Below are positions 23,501 through 30,639 of a stretch of 64,000 bases of DNA, piece after piece (within the stretch, counting starts at the first letter, position 1; the number at the start of each line of letters is the position of its first letter). Source of the DNA: Paraescarpia echinospica. Lineage: Eukaryota; Annelida; Polychaeta; Sabellida; Siboglinidae. Location of the stretch: contig CM034532.1 in the NCBI GenBank assembly GCA_020002185.1, positions 46,085,506-46,149,505 of the forward strand, in the 5' to 3' direction. Made by a program: the position numbers and the translations under genes. The notes below the pieces were generated by a model, which saw nothing but the letters and a program-made list of their open reading frames with translations, was not told the DNA's origin and did not search any database.

Positions 23501-24853
23501 AAACAAATTAATCATTAATGGTTCACACTTTAATATGCCTTTTTATCCCCAAAATTATGGTCAATATGTATATGTGATTAATTACAATGATTTATAAAGT
23601 TACTAAGTCCATGTGTTACACTAAATAATTTAGTAAGTAATTTGTCAACATAATTAAATCTGTGCTCATTCAAGGTCAATTATCTAGGTCGTATCAAGGT
23701 CATATGCTATTATGGTCAAGATTAAACATTTAGTTACTTTTAATTTGCTAGCACAACATACCATAATTATTAGTTTAAAATAAATTGCACATTCATACTT
23801 GCAATTAGGTCAAAGGTCATTTTTTAAAACAAGTTACCTCACTATTGGTTCATGCTTTAATACGCTACTTTATAGTCAATGTGTACATAAATGTTCCATT
23901 CCAACACTTTATAAACATACCAAGCCCACGTGTCACACATAATCATTTAATTAGGTCACTTGTCAACATATATAGGTCAATGGTCATTAAAGGTCAAATA
24001 ACTAGGTCATGTCGAGGTCACAGTACAAGGTCAACATTTTTGGGTCATAACATTTTACTTTACTTCAATATCTTCATTAGAACAGATTATGTCATGTTTT
24101 GCCTGTATTCAGTGCCACATGGTGGCAGCACAGTCTGCACAAGCTCCAGATCACAAGAAATGGACATGAATCCTATAGACACAATGACCCTTTTTTCAGA
24201 CACTAAAAAGTGGATTTACTTTGTTAATATCAGAGATATTTCAAAAAGGGTTGTAAACTACATAGCATACACTATCACATAGAAGTGTTTAAATGATTAT
24301 ATATCAATTTTGAATTTGTTTGTAATGTACCTATTTGATAGTTTTATCGAAGAATTTTTGTCGGATGTTGACGATCGACATAATAACGATGTCGGCGAAC
24401 TTAGTATACAATCAAGTTCAGCAACTACAAAAACGTTGAAATACTGGCGGCTATCTTGGATAGTTGGTTACCATGACGACGGAATGTAAAATGATATTGC
24501 TCATTTTATTCGCTGATTATCACACTTTCCGAAAATATAACATTCCTATTAAAAAAATGCATTTTTGTTGCTTAAATCTTGACTTGAAGTGAGGTAGTCC
24601 ATTATTTTGCATATTCACTGGAAATGCAGTATGCTGTGGTCACAGCTGGTCAGGGCTGTAGTACTGAAATGCTTAAGTGAAATCGAATCGCCAATGTTCA
24701 ATTAAATGAAGTTGACCAGAACCTATATTATCGCCCACATAATGCGACTCACCAATTTGCAAAGAAGTCGACTACTACTAGTTTTCCACCAGCTGCTGCT
24801 AATGCTGGTTGGAATTCTTCATCTGATCCAATATTCGTAACCGAACTTGCCAT
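2385..24853 (-). CDS. TXNL1: Thioredoxin-like protein 1 (whole gene, 8 coding exons)
   Basis: Cytosolic thiol oxidoreductase: an N-terminal thioredoxin domain followed by a PITH domain, which in the known protein binds the 26S proteasome lid. Coding exons on the minus strand are 24853-24753, 15905-15809, 12796-12611, 7626-7501, 4717-4651, 4395-4302, 3731-3653 and 2564-2460 (or through to a stop at 2385). Every junction has GT/AG sites and matching phase. The first 855 nt encode 285 residues, against about 289 in human TXNL1. The redox motif WCGPC is residues 34-38, split across exons 1 and 2. The conserved TXNL1 strings ECLNESDEH and FLESDCDEQ are present in exon 4. Only the extreme C-terminus is uncertain: read-through adds about 24 residues, while a GTTAGT donor after FKR would need one more exon, not found. 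Introns 1-4 are filled with repeats. Confidence 0.96.
2981..3395 (+). repeat. 31-bp minisatellite derived from a SINE interior
   Basis: About 13 copies of a roughly 31-bp unit (CATGTTGCTCCAGTTCACTC plus AGCCATAACTC), with GTTGATCGAG variants. The unit matches an internal stretch of the SINE at 48920-49240 (TTGCTTGCTCCAGTTCACTA), and the array runs directly into the remaining SINE body at 3396. It lies in TXNL1 intron 7, antisense to the gene. Confidence 0.85.
3396..3575 (+). mobile_element. SINE 3' half
   Basis: Continues from the minisatellite with GAGTACCTGG, TCCCAGAGAGAAG, GAGATGGTGTTCAATTAA and a tail AAGCGCTTTGAGCAGTCC ... CTATATATA. It is collinear with the fuller copy at 48920-49240. 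The 3' end lies about 80 bp from the TXNL1 exon 7 donor. Confidence 0.8.
3653..3731 (-). CDS. TXNL1: TXNL1 exon 7 (PITH domain)
   Basis: 79 nt encoding [20 protein letters not shown] and then CVTSIT. It corresponds to the L-x-L-R-[FY]-V-K-F-Q core of PITH. Acceptor GTCAACAG, donor ACG|GTAAGT. Confidence 0.95.
4302..4395 (-). CDS. TXNL1: TXNL1 exon 6 (PITH domain)
   Basis: 94 nt encoding [20 protein letters not shown] followed by [10 protein letters not shown]. Acceptor CCACTTTCAG, donor GA|GTAAGT. Phases match exons 5 and 7. Confidence 0.95.
4651..4717 (-). CDS. TXNL1: TXNL1 exon 5 (PITH domain)
   Basis: 67 nt encoding [22 protein letters not shown]. It aligns with the PITH strand LLITVAF-x-QPVKLYS of vertebrate TXNL1. 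Acceptor CTGTTTCAG, donor GTAGGA (weaker). Confidence 0.93.
5256..7466. mobile_element. TTAA-flanked DNA transposon, copy 1, filled by a minisatellite
   Basis: Bounded by TTAA at 5252-5255 and 7467-7470 with terminal inverted repeats AGACTAAGTGAAAT / ATTTCACTTAGTCT. A second copy is at 29268-30171; the two share their left ~130 bp (CTTGTCAAATGATGTGCCAAAT-type sequence, then TGCGAACTCAT). TTAA duplications are typical of piggyBac and Kolobok superfamilies. No transposase ORF, so non-autonomous. In this copy the interior is almost entirely tandem repeat. Located in TXNL1 intron 4. Confidence 0.8.
5405..7434. repeat. 64/67-bp minisatellite in TXNL1 intron 4 (about 31 copies)
   Basis: The unit on the plus strand is GTACAGCAGGGAACAAGGAG, (GAG), ACACAGAGAGTGGTTCAGCT, GTACTGTACCTGACCCTCAC, CCCT; it is 64 bp, or 67 bp with the extra GAG. 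Copies differ by few substitutions, so the array is young. On the minus strand (TXNL1 sense) the unit is homologous to the 65-bp unit at 52005-53284. Confidence 0.95.
7501..7626 (-). CDS. TXNL1: TXNL1 exon 4 (start of PITH domain)
   Basis: 126 nt, phase 0 at both ends, 42 residues. Contains [10 protein letters not shown] and [10 protein letters not shown], signature segments of TXNL1/PITH proteins. Acceptor GTCCCACAG, donor CAG|GTAGGT. Confidence 0.96.
7711..8098. mobile_element. Foldback MITE, copy 1
   Basis: Long inverted repeat with arms of about 175 bp. The left arm has CCACCCCGACTTCATTTTT, AATTTGATACCTCAG, ATATTGCATCTTTCTTAGCA and TTTGAGGCCCAAAGA. The right arm carries the reverse complements in the reverse order. 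Related diverged copies are at 14430-14715 and 28610-28915. No ORF. TXNL1 intron 3. Confidence 0.85.
8355..9227. mobile_element. hAT-like element remnant with TIR CAGGGGTAGAACT
   Basis: Terminal inverted repeats CAGGGGTAGAACT (8355) and AGTTCTACCCCTG (ending 9227), with internal TTACTAGTCCGCC repeats near both ends. A minus-strand frame (8778-8554) has a segment ([20 protein letters not shown]) that looks like the C-terminal part of hAT transposases of the ZNF862-like type, followed by an acidic Ser/Asp tail and a stop. No clear 8-bp target duplication. Internally deleted. TXNL1 intron 3. Confidence 0.65.
9307..9374 (-). other. Exon-like segment in TXNL1 intron 3
   Basis: A 68-nt block with a strong acceptor (CTTTCTCCTGTCAG) and a consensus donor (GGT|GTAAGT), open in one frame ([20 protein letters not shown]). 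It lies on the TXNL1 strand between exons 3 and 4, just outside the hAT remnant. As 68 is not a multiple of three and both flanking exon ends are phase 0, inclusion would shift the TXNL1 frame. It could be a cryptic or poison exon, or a transposon exon. Confidence 0.35.
9710..10354 (-). pseudogene. LINE reverse transcriptase, C-terminal part
   Basis: 214 open codons ending at a genuine stop: [14 protein letters not shown], then [15 protein letters not shown] and [20 protein letters not shown], typical of the post-RT region of CR1/L2 elements. An in-frame stop upstream separates it from the palm segment at 10394-10699. Confidence 0.9.
10394..11168 (-). pseudogene. LINE reverse transcriptase core (two frames)
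   Basis: The fingers and palm are encoded in two overlapping frames (11168-10608 and 10699-10394) with a shift near 10690. Conserved blocks are [61 protein letters not shown] and TDDTQIY. The first residue of the YxDD motif context is retained, but Ala is replaced by Thr. Confidence 0.9.
11495..12264 (-). pseudogene. LINE endonuclease end and spacer
   Basis: Two frames. 12264-11779 holds the end of an exonuclease-endonuclease-phosphatase domain (GDFNFHMDN, then a [11 protein letters not shown] strand and SDHS). 11896-11495 holds the linker with a [20 protein letters not shown] motif (PWYN...K...R..E), characteristic of CR1/L2 ORF2 between endonuclease and RT. Confidence 0.85.
12611..12796 (-). 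CDS. TXNL1: TXNL1 exon 3 (end of thioredoxin domain and linker)
   Basis: 186 nt, phase 0 at both ends. Encodes [20 protein letters not shown], containing the cis-proline loop (AMPTF) of thioredoxins, then the [14 protein letters not shown] helix and an acidic linker leading to the PITH domain. Donor is TAC|GTAAGT. The acceptor polypyrimidine tract lies about 20 bp from the 3' end of a SINE. Confidence 0.96.
12817..13155 (-). mobile_element. SINE, full-length-like copy
   Basis: The reverse complement contains a degenerate tRNA-like head (GGCTACAGCATTGGACTCTC ... GTGTCGAACC), then GCTCCAGTTCACTCAGCTGT, ATGAATGAGTACCTGGTTAC, and the tail TGAGCAGTCCTGAAGACTGG, ATACTGCGCTGTATAAG. Collinear with 48920-49240. 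It is sense to TXNL1, and its 3' end is about 20 bp from the exon 3 acceptor. Confidence 0.85.
14430..14715. mobile_element. Foldback MITE, diverged copy 2
   Basis: AATCCGGACCCACCTCGATT, TTTGATATCTTGGTGAG, TTCCATCATTCAACATTAT and GCGTCTTAGCACCATTTTGA match the right arm (reverse complement) of the 7711-8098 element. The other arm is short and decayed (GGGTCTGGATTCGA). Confidence 0.6.
15245..15665. repeat. Dispersed repeat, copy A
   Basis: About 80 percent or more similar by eye to 27035-27460: AAAACAAGGCATTAGTTAAA, ATCCGTTTTCCATGTGT, TTAATGAGCTAGGCGATCAT, then a decayed plus-strand frame starting MSYCAIFRC. Here the frame is broken by an A-rich insertion just after the Cys-x6-Cys-like start. 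Confidence 0.75.
15809..15905 (-). CDS. TXNL1: TXNL1 exon 2 (redox-active site)
   Basis: Acceptor GATCTGCAG, donor GTAAGT. Encodes [20 protein letters not shown] and then [11 protein letters not shown]. With Trp34 from exon 1 it completes WCGPC; Cys35 and Cys38 are the redox pair. Its 97 nt start in phase 2 and end in phase 0. Confidence 0.96.
16316..16582 (-). other. Open frame of uncertain status
   Basis: An 88-codon minus-strand frame ([14 protein letters not shown]...) overlaps a 95-codon plus-strand frame (16359-16646). Both look moderately protein-like and neither shows a domain I recognise. A CCAAT-type ATTGG lies upstream on the minus strand at about 16640. It may be the start of a decayed transposon gene, or chance. 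Confidence 0.2.
16650..17869. other. No gene seen
   Basis: A short CpG-richer patch near 16800-16970 (GGGCGCGCGC), then very AT-rich DNA up to the ORF at 17870. No inverted repeat matching sequence right of 21000 was found, so the left edge of the element encoding that ORF is undefined. Confidence 0.5.
17870..20970 (+). CDS. Transposase-like protein, two frameshifts
   Basis: About 1,030 codons read in three consecutive frames: 17870-19552, then from about 19500 to 19988, then 19903-20970. I do not recognise a named family. Visible parts: an N-terminal globular segment; a heptad coiled coil (residues 165-200, repeated NENVELR); then a likely RNase H-fold catalytic region with [11 protein letters not shown] (Asp406), MTDRC (Asp480), a CSMH C-x-x-H motif (505-508), and CERNFG (Glu at 20203-20205). 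The D...D...CxxH...E order is that of hAT-like and related DDE transposases, so the role as a transposase is inferred. The shifts fall at a G5 run (about 19500) and a T7 run (about 19977), so they may be assembly errors. It lies antisense in TXNL1 intron 1 and is followed 560 bp later by an SGNH ORF. Confidence 0.65.
21000..21450. repeat. AT-rich direct duplication with hairpins
   Basis: CCTGGGCCAGGGAGCTTCTG plus TGACAGGTGTC occurs at 21084 and 21355 (271 bp apart). Each is followed by TTTATTGTTGATATATCAAC-type palindromes and TA-rich DNA. The GGGCCAGGGAGC block looks conserved between copies. It sits between the two ORFs. Confidence 0.8.
21534..22229 (+). CDS. SGNH/GDSL-like hydrolase ORF
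   Basis: 231 codons; the likely start is the second ATG at 21582 ([18 protein letters not shown]). It shows the SGNH blocks: GHSF with nucleophile Ser30, GTND with Asn100, and DGVH with Asp192 and His195 (numbering from 21534). The length suits a minimal SGNH hydrolase domain. Such domains act as esterases or lipases in cells and also occur inside several eukaryotic transposable elements. With its position just behind a transposase-like ORF on the same strand, this is probably an element-encoded protein. The substrate is unknown. No intron is apparent and the frame is intact. Confidence 0.75.
   Translation: MIKDIGVVCTKNSFQNMPKVTPTLLIIGHSFIRRTAETCQRGNTCGVQHKYYRLDLCLSDMFGKVVFRGKGGLTMDGLFRELGAVRAVAPTVVVVDIGTNDLSNIDCVPEDLADRIVVFARELLAIPSVVQVVVCEILTRVPVKFSRFEVRSDFEHARQILNDKIYALVKYLETITYWHHRKLFEEKYYAKDGVHMSPLGSIRYVGSSLGCYPHATSCARSLDILLNKFFL
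22605..23010. repeat. 79-bp tandem repeat, 5 copies
   Basis: Units begin near TCCTGTGAACATTGGTACAC followed by TTCACTTGCATTGATGTATG. Starts at 22631, 22712, 22790, 22869 and 22948 give periods of 78-81 bp. Moderately diverged. Confidence 0.9.
23400..24050. repeat. Diverged ~330-bp tandem duplication rich in AGGTCA
   Basis: Two copies (about 23418-23745 and 23750-24060) share CATACCATAATTATTA, AATGGTTCACACTTTAATA-type sequence and ACACATAATCATTTAATTAGG-type sequence. The plus strand carries about 11 exact AGGTCA hexamers in 560 bp. Confidence 0.75.
23807..23819 (+). promoter_or_regulatory. Perfect DR1 nuclear-receptor element (predicted)
   Basis: AGGTCA-A-AGGTCA, the exact direct repeat with one-base spacer bound by RXR heterodimers and HNF4-type receptors. 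It lies about 1 kb inside TXNL1 intron 1 from exon 1, within the AGGTCA-rich duplication. Binding is inferred from sequence only. Confidence 0.4.
24753..24853 (-). CDS. TXNL1: TXNL1 exon 1 (start codon)
   Basis: Begins with ATG at 24853-24851 ([19 protein letters not shown]...) and ends in the codon for Trp34 at donor TTG|GTGAGT. This gives the first beta strand and helix of the thioredoxin fold ([11 protein letters not shown]). An upstream in-frame ATG exists, but this start matches the family N-terminus in length. Confidence 0.95.
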
Positions 24854-27030
24854 CTTTGCTGTTACTTTTATAACCACTGTATTTCTATAAAGTTTTGCCG
24901 ACTCAGATGTAACAATTCGCTTTGCTTCCGCAGCGCCAACGTCGGTTACTGCTGAAACTGCGTTCAAACATGACACAGCAGCATCTAGTGAATTAGTCAT
25001 GATTTTATATATAATCAATGATCCACATAAGTAAATACATTATAAAAACATTGATGCTTATGCTAAATATTCCTAAAATAAATGCTGCAATAACATAAGA
25101 GTATAACACAAAGATAAAGACTGCGACTATTATATACATAGCCTTTTTAGGGCTTACATGCATATGATAAAAAAATTAAGTCTAAACATTATTGGTGTCT
25201 CAAACTAAAATGTGTTCATCATTACTAACATTTCTTTTTGAGCTCGTCTCATATCGTTATATATTCATCAGCATTGCGTGAAATTGGAAGTTTATGTATT
25301 TTAAAAGTAAAAATGTTCCTGATCATCAATCGTTTCCGGTTGCAATCTCAATGATAAATACGAAATAGCAATTGTTTATGTTGCCATATCTCGTAATGTT
25401 ACAATAAACTGAGCTAGCAAAACTGTTCGAGATATGACAAGTATGTTATAGCAGCCTAAATGTTATCTATTACATTAGTATGTGGGATATTGTGTTTATT
25501 CCAAAGTAACTAAAATATAAGTCACATCTGCACGCGCTGCAGTTTACTTCACGTGCCAGAGATACCGAAGACGTCTGCAAAAAAGGTAAGAGCTTATTTT
25601 GCGGTTTTATATCAACACAGTCGAATGCGGTTGTATGTCGTACAGTCAGGATGTACATAGATAGAACAGTGTACACAGTAGTCATCAATGTATGTTGATC
25701 AATAATAACAGTTATGTTAAACAATGTAATCGAGGACAGTGTCACTCACTCAGTCACTGAGACTGAGTGAGAGAGTGTCATATGACAAGTCGGCGTCGGA
25801 CAAAATCACAAAAAGTGACGATCCCATCGCCTCGGCATTGTCAGTCAACTCGATGACAGTGATTCATAATGCAATGCAACTTTTGTCAGTGACATTATTA
25901 TACCAGCCAAATGTTGTGTTTGAATTCCGGGAGATTCAATCTCGGTTCAGTGCGCTTCCCGTATCGCGCTGTCTCGGATCTTGACATCGGAAGATAGGGT
26001 GCTGCTGTTAGAATGGAGATTTCTCGCTGGAATTTCAGCACATCTCCTGTGGTGTCGCGCTGTCTTGGATGATGACATCGGAAGACGGGGGGGGGTGTTG
26101 TTAATTTGAAACAAATCCGGGATTTGCCTGTATTCCAGGAGACCGGGAGATACACCAAAAATCCGGGAAACTCCTGAAAATTCCGGGAGAATTGGCAGGT
26201 ATACATTATCAACATCACGTCATCGAATGATCGAGTCTTAATGTTGGGCGTATTTGCTGGACCTATGCAATCTGCACAATGCTCTGAACAATCAGTGGAT
26301 CTGTTCCCTTTTTGAGGTGCCAGCTTGGCTGTCACTGTGACAGTCAATACTTTTATCTTTGGCACTTCTGGGCCCACCTTGATGACAGACCAATTTCATT
26401 ATTTGACTTCCCTTCTAAATTTGACATAAAGTGTACATCAACATAAAACTTGAGAGATATTCTCAGACATACTTTCTGATGATTATATTAAAAATGAGAT
26501 AAATATTTGGAATTACCGGTAGTTAATATATTTTACTCGATGTCATATTGTTGCCGTGTAACTATAAGTGCAACTGTTGTAATGTAGTTTGGTGTGCTTT
26601 GCTAAGTTGCCAAAGTTTATTTAGTAAAAAGACACATAGTGTGGTTGGTAAATAGCAATGCCTTTTATAGTAAATGGTAGTAACAGTGAGTGACAATGGG
26701 CATTGCTGGTGACTTAACTAGAAAGCAAAGGCGACCCCTTTACAAGGATAGATGAGCAAATCAGCTATTATTGGGGACTGCCGATGATTGAATTTATAAC
26801 TAGGTAAGCATAATAATTGTGGGGCCCAGAAACCAAAAAAAAACTCGGTGTATATATGCAAAAATGTCTTTCAAACAGCTGTATCATTGCTAATAGTCCA
26901 CTTAGAAACATTAAGCAAGTACCATTTACTTCTTATAGTTTCAGGGGGTAATAATAAAAACATTATTTTGAAAAGAAAAATTGTCTGACCTATGCCATTA
27001 TAACTATATTTTTATTATGGCTTAATTTAA
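24854..27030. other. TXNL1 upstream region, no gene
   Basis: No second gene was found. It contains a simple GTGTCACTCACTCAGTCACT stretch at about 25739, and at 25960-26100 a short duplication (CGCGCTGTCTCGGATCTTGA / CGCGCTGTCTTGGATGATGA) ending in a G8 run. 26100-26200 is a CCGGGA-rich segment resembling a decayed repeat. The TXNL1 promoter should lie just above 24853, but no clear core motif was seen. Confidence 0.5.
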
Positions 27031-27034
27031 GTTA

Positions 27035-27460
27035 ATTAAAGGGAATAAAAACAAGGCATTAATTAAAATCCGTTTTCCATGTGTACACAACGTTTAACAT
27101 TGTATGCAACATTGTAGAACATTACAAAAATACAGAAAAATACATTTGTAGCATAAATTTGCTTTTAAACCTGCCTGTGTAGCAATTCTTGCAGAAAACA
27201 AAAATTTAATGAGCTAGGTGATCACGTGGTATCGTGACATCACAGACAGCATACTCGCACCAGACCGACTCCTTGCATGCATTTGGAGCATGTTTACAAT
27301 GATAGCTTTTGGGATGAAACGAGTTTCAATATAAGTTATTGTGCGATATTCCGATGTAATACAAACACTAGTCGCCATAGAGGAAAAAGCAGTTATCTTA
27401 CGATTCTACATGAATCCAATTTTATTCAAAACAGTGAATGGGCCTACAAGCCGGTGAGGT
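27035..27460. repeat. Dispersed repeat, copy B
   Basis: Matches 15245-15665. Includes ATGAGCTAGGTGATCACGTG and a plus-strand frame [20 protein letters not shown] followed by SYLT and ESNFI, which stays open to 27543. It could be a decayed small zinc-finger-like (C-x-x-x-x-C) N-terminus of a transposon protein; a family cannot be named. Confidence 0.75.
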
Positions 27461-27804
27461 TTCGTGGAACTTTGGCTCGTTTTCAGAATAATTATATAAA
27501 TTGCAACCCACCGGAGATAATCTACACCAATAAACATACATAGTAAACATATATTGTATCCAACTACAGAAAGTAATATTGTTTAAACTCATAATATCAC
27601 TAGAATATTGATATATGAAGGATGAGTTGTACAACTTATCATAACAACTTAAATCAGCGCCACTATGGTCAATAGGTTACACTGAAGCTCCGAGCAATTA
27701 GACACCACCATTGCAAAGAGTAGAACAATTTATTAAGGATACTCATCGAGGCCTACGCACACACAACAAACAGCAAATCAAACATGGCCGATGATTCAAC
27801 ACGA

Positions 27805-27841
27805 GGCGCCAGGGCCTGACACACAGTCCGTCAGGCGGCGC
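27805..27841. repeat. GC-rich hairpin
   Basis: GCGCCAGGGCCTGAC and GTCAGGCGGCGC form a strong stem with a 3-nt bulge in otherwise AT-rich DNA. Function unknown. Confidence 0.6.
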
Positions 27842-27885
27842 ATCTATCTATAGTCATACACATACTGGTGCAGTGAATTTCCACT

Positions 27886-27972
27886 GTTCTCGGTAGCTCA
27901 GTCAATAGACACGTTGGGTTCGTGTGATTTGTTTTACAATCGGGCGATGCCGGTTCAAGCCTGACACCGAAC
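27886..27972 (+). tRNA. tRNA-like sequence (class II-like), likely pseudogene or SINE head
   Basis: A box TAGCTCAGTCAATAGA, anticodon stem ACACG/CGTGT with 7-nt loop TTGGGTT (anticodon position GGG), a variable-arm hairpin GATT...AATC, B box GGTTCAAGCC, and a 3' arm ACCGAAC. The acceptor 5' strand GTTCTCGGT pairs only with a 2-nt bulge, and the T stem has a mismatch. The long variable arm is Ser/Leu-like while the anticodon would be Pro, so a functional tRNA is unlikely. Confidence 0.4.
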
Positions 27973-28609
27973 CATTCATTTTCTTGACACTTATTTTGTT
28001 TATGTTTTCACCAATTAATATAAACCAAATCATTTTTATACCATGATGCACTGTTTATAAATATTTTAAAACTTTTGTAGTAATTATTTATTCGCCACGA
28101 AAATGAAAATATGGTAATTATATATAACAATGTTTCTAAATTTGTTTTTTATGGGACAAATATAATGTAATGGATATATAATTTATTATACATACATATA
28201 TATATATATATTGTACAGTAATATATATTGTAATTATATATGTGAAAACAAATTGTGATTTGTCAGGATAAATCGCTGGCTTGTACTAGTTGTAGGCCTA
28301 CTGTAGGGACAACGATTTTTTGTTTCAGCAAATTCCATTTCAAACGACGTATTTTCCATTTCAGAAAAAAAAAATTATGTTTCAAATGAAGCATTTTTTG
28401 TGTCAAATGACACATTTTTTGTTTAAAAATGGCATACCGGCATCCCAAAAAATGTGCCAAAAATATGTATATTTGAAAAAGTCTGGATGCACAGCATATA
28501 ATGTGGAATTTCTAATTCATTGAATTTTTTGGCTTGGTTGACATGGAAATATATAGCAGAATGTAATATAAGAATATATGAATTCAAGCAATAGGTGTTT
28601 TTATTCCTT
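27973..28609. other. AT-rich, no gene seen
   Basis: Contains (TA)n at about 28195-28215 and short CAAATGACACATTTTTTGT-type repeats near 28380-28420. No exon or element boundary recognised. Confidence 0.5.
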
Positions 28610-28915
28610 TTAATTGCATTAGTTCCATCATACCACACAATCCCACGCATATTTACGTTACAAAAAAATATTGTGTCATTTGAGGCCCATCTAATGCCTT
28701 GATTTGCATCAGTCTCTGCTGCAGCGATGCATTACCGCACTGTGCTCTTGAAATTAACAATATGCTTATACCACTACTAATCATATCAGATGCAAACCAG
28801 AATGCTATTTAGGCATCAACAGTGTGCTAAGATGCAATATTTTTTTAATAATCATAAATATACGTGGGATGATGTGAAATGATGGAATTAATACATTGAC
28901 AATTTCAAAATCGTT
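28610..28915. mobile_element. Foldback MITE, copy 3
   Basis: The left arm (TTAGTTCCATCATACCACAC ... GCATATTTACGTTAC ... TTTGAGGCCCAT) and right arm (GTGTGCTAAGATGCAATATT ... ATGATGGAATTAA) are inverted relative to each other and homologous to the 7711-8098 element. Intergenic. Confidence 0.75.
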
Positions 28916-29267
28916 AAAATAATAATCAGTATTCAAATATGTCAACAGCTGCATAGCGACAATTGTAAGTTTACAATTTACCTTATGACCTTTCCATATT
29001 GAATTGTATGTCTTATTTGTTCAAAACAGCTGAGTACTGTACATAGTACAGTACATGTAATTTGCACGCTCTGCTCGGAAGCCCAATATACTCACAGTGG
29101 ATTCATGTAGTTTCATATATGTAGATAATATCAGGGTCTACTATCAATGTATGCTAGTAAGACACAAGTTAATGATTCCAGTGCTTCATACAATGACCAA
29201 ATAATATTTTGACTTCCCTTAGATATATTCTCTCTGCTGGCCTGGATTCTTGCTTAGCAATACTTAA

Positions 29268-30171
29268 AGACTAAGTGAAATAAAATTTTAAATGTCATTG
29301 AAACTTCATATATATGTAAACTTAATACTCTTGTCAAGTAATATGCCAAATTTGAAGCCTGTTCGTTGCGAACTCATGTCATTAAACCCGCTCAAACGTG
29401 GTCATTTGTGCAACCAACCTGTCAGATCTTGCTGACGTCACCAAAGGCAGCACCAATGAGCGCGCCCTGTCCTTTAGCACGGCGAGTAGCAGTGCAGCCT
29501 GTTTCAGATTATACAAGGAATTGTAATTGCGGAATTTAATATTTTTTACATCACCGTAAAGATAACAATCTTATCTACAATGTTGTCACTGGATGTTCAC
29601 AGTAATTATGTTAGCTTTTTGAATTATTGCCATTTGAACATCGCGAATGCTCAACCTTGCATTATATATGCTGCTGCGCATACATTGCAAGATTAAGCAT
29701 TTGTGATGTTTAATGACAATAACTCAAAAACTTTAAAACCGATCATGGGTACAAGCGGCATATTTGTAGATACGGTTATTATCTTTGCTGTGATATCAAA
29801 AATTTAAAAATCCCATTGCAAGTTTGAATATTCATAATTTTGAAGCTGCAATAACTCAAAAAATAAACACATATCTTTACAGTGGTATAACAAATATTAA
29901 ATTCCGTGATTACAATTTTACGTAGGGCCTGAAACACCAACCCGCATAGATGTGCGCCATGCTAAATCCTAGCAATACTACCTGCAGTGACATCACCACG
30001 ACCGCTAAGTGTCGCAACAAGCTGTAGAAAATGCACAGAAAAGTGCGACCAAACGGGGCCTTGAACAGAATGACGGAAGGGGGTAAATAATTAGTTGATT
30101 ATCTGGACACTATTTTTAGAGTATATTTCATTCAGATTGGGAATAAAACAGGTTCGTTTCGCTTAGTCTTT
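29268..30171. mobile_element. TTAA-flanked DNA transposon, copy 2
   Basis: TTAA at 29264-29267 and 30172-30175; TIR AGACTAAGTGAAAT against the right end GTTTCGCTTAGTCT. Inner sequence is also inverted-repeat (GGAATTTAATATTTTTTACA at 29533 against ATATTAAATTCCGTGATTAC at 29894), so it is a long foldback element. No ORF. Same family as 5256-7466 but without the minisatellite. Confidence 0.8.
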
Positions 30172-30349
30172 TTAAGGTTTTTATCAAAGTGAATTTCACA
30201 GAGAAATTAAAGAAATATGTGCTAATTTAACAATGCATGAAGTGAAGCCAATTTCATTGTCTCTTTGATGATACAATACTTGTTCATTCCAATACAATCT
30301 TTAGTACTATGGGAAGTATTCGGTCATGCAGAAATTACTACACAAAACA

Positions 30350-30632
30350 ATTACCGGTATGCGGTCTGTTGAGTTGAACGAGACTGGTGACAGTGATTGC
30401 CTGAATTTCTAGCAGCTGCTGTACAGTTACATCAATTTCTCTGTCTGTAGTGTCTACCTTTTCGAGATCACACTTACCTGGTTTGACAAGCTATCTGTTT
30501 CCGTATTGCATGTTGACTCCGACTTAACCCGGCAGACGTCTAGCAGATGCCACTGGCATATGGCTGGCGAGTGTTGGCTCAAACAGTGCCATTTGTCACA
30601 CTGGACATGTTGTTGAACATCTTCTCCATTTC
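30350..30632 (-). pseudogene. Decayed coding segment, cysteine-rich, unknown
   Basis: The minus strand reads NGEDVQQHVQCDKWHCLSQH and continues cysteine-rich to SLSNQ; after a one-base shift it resumes KCDLEKVDTTDREIDVTVQQ and LLEIQAITVTSL. VQCD-x-W-x-C slightly recalls CW-type zinc fingers, but the match is weak. A GTAAGT occurs exactly at the frameshift (30474-30479), so an exon end is the alternative reading. Upstream in-frame stop. Orphan segment. Confidence 0.35.
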
Positions 30633-30639
30633 CTAAATT

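Noticed and set aside
15791..25018. Two separate thioredoxin-like genes at 15791-15973 and 24749-25018
   Set aside because: Neither is complete alone. Splice sites and phases show they are exons 2 and 1 of one TXNL1 gene, sharing the WCGPC codons.
25898..26377. 159-codon minus-strand ORF
   Set aside because: Runs through a duplicated, G-run-containing repeat. No domain, no splice context; probably chance.
27886..27972. Functional tRNA-Pro(GGG)
   Set aside because: Acceptor stem bulge, T-stem mismatch and long variable arm are inconsistent with tRNA-Pro. Kept only as a tRNA-like sequence.
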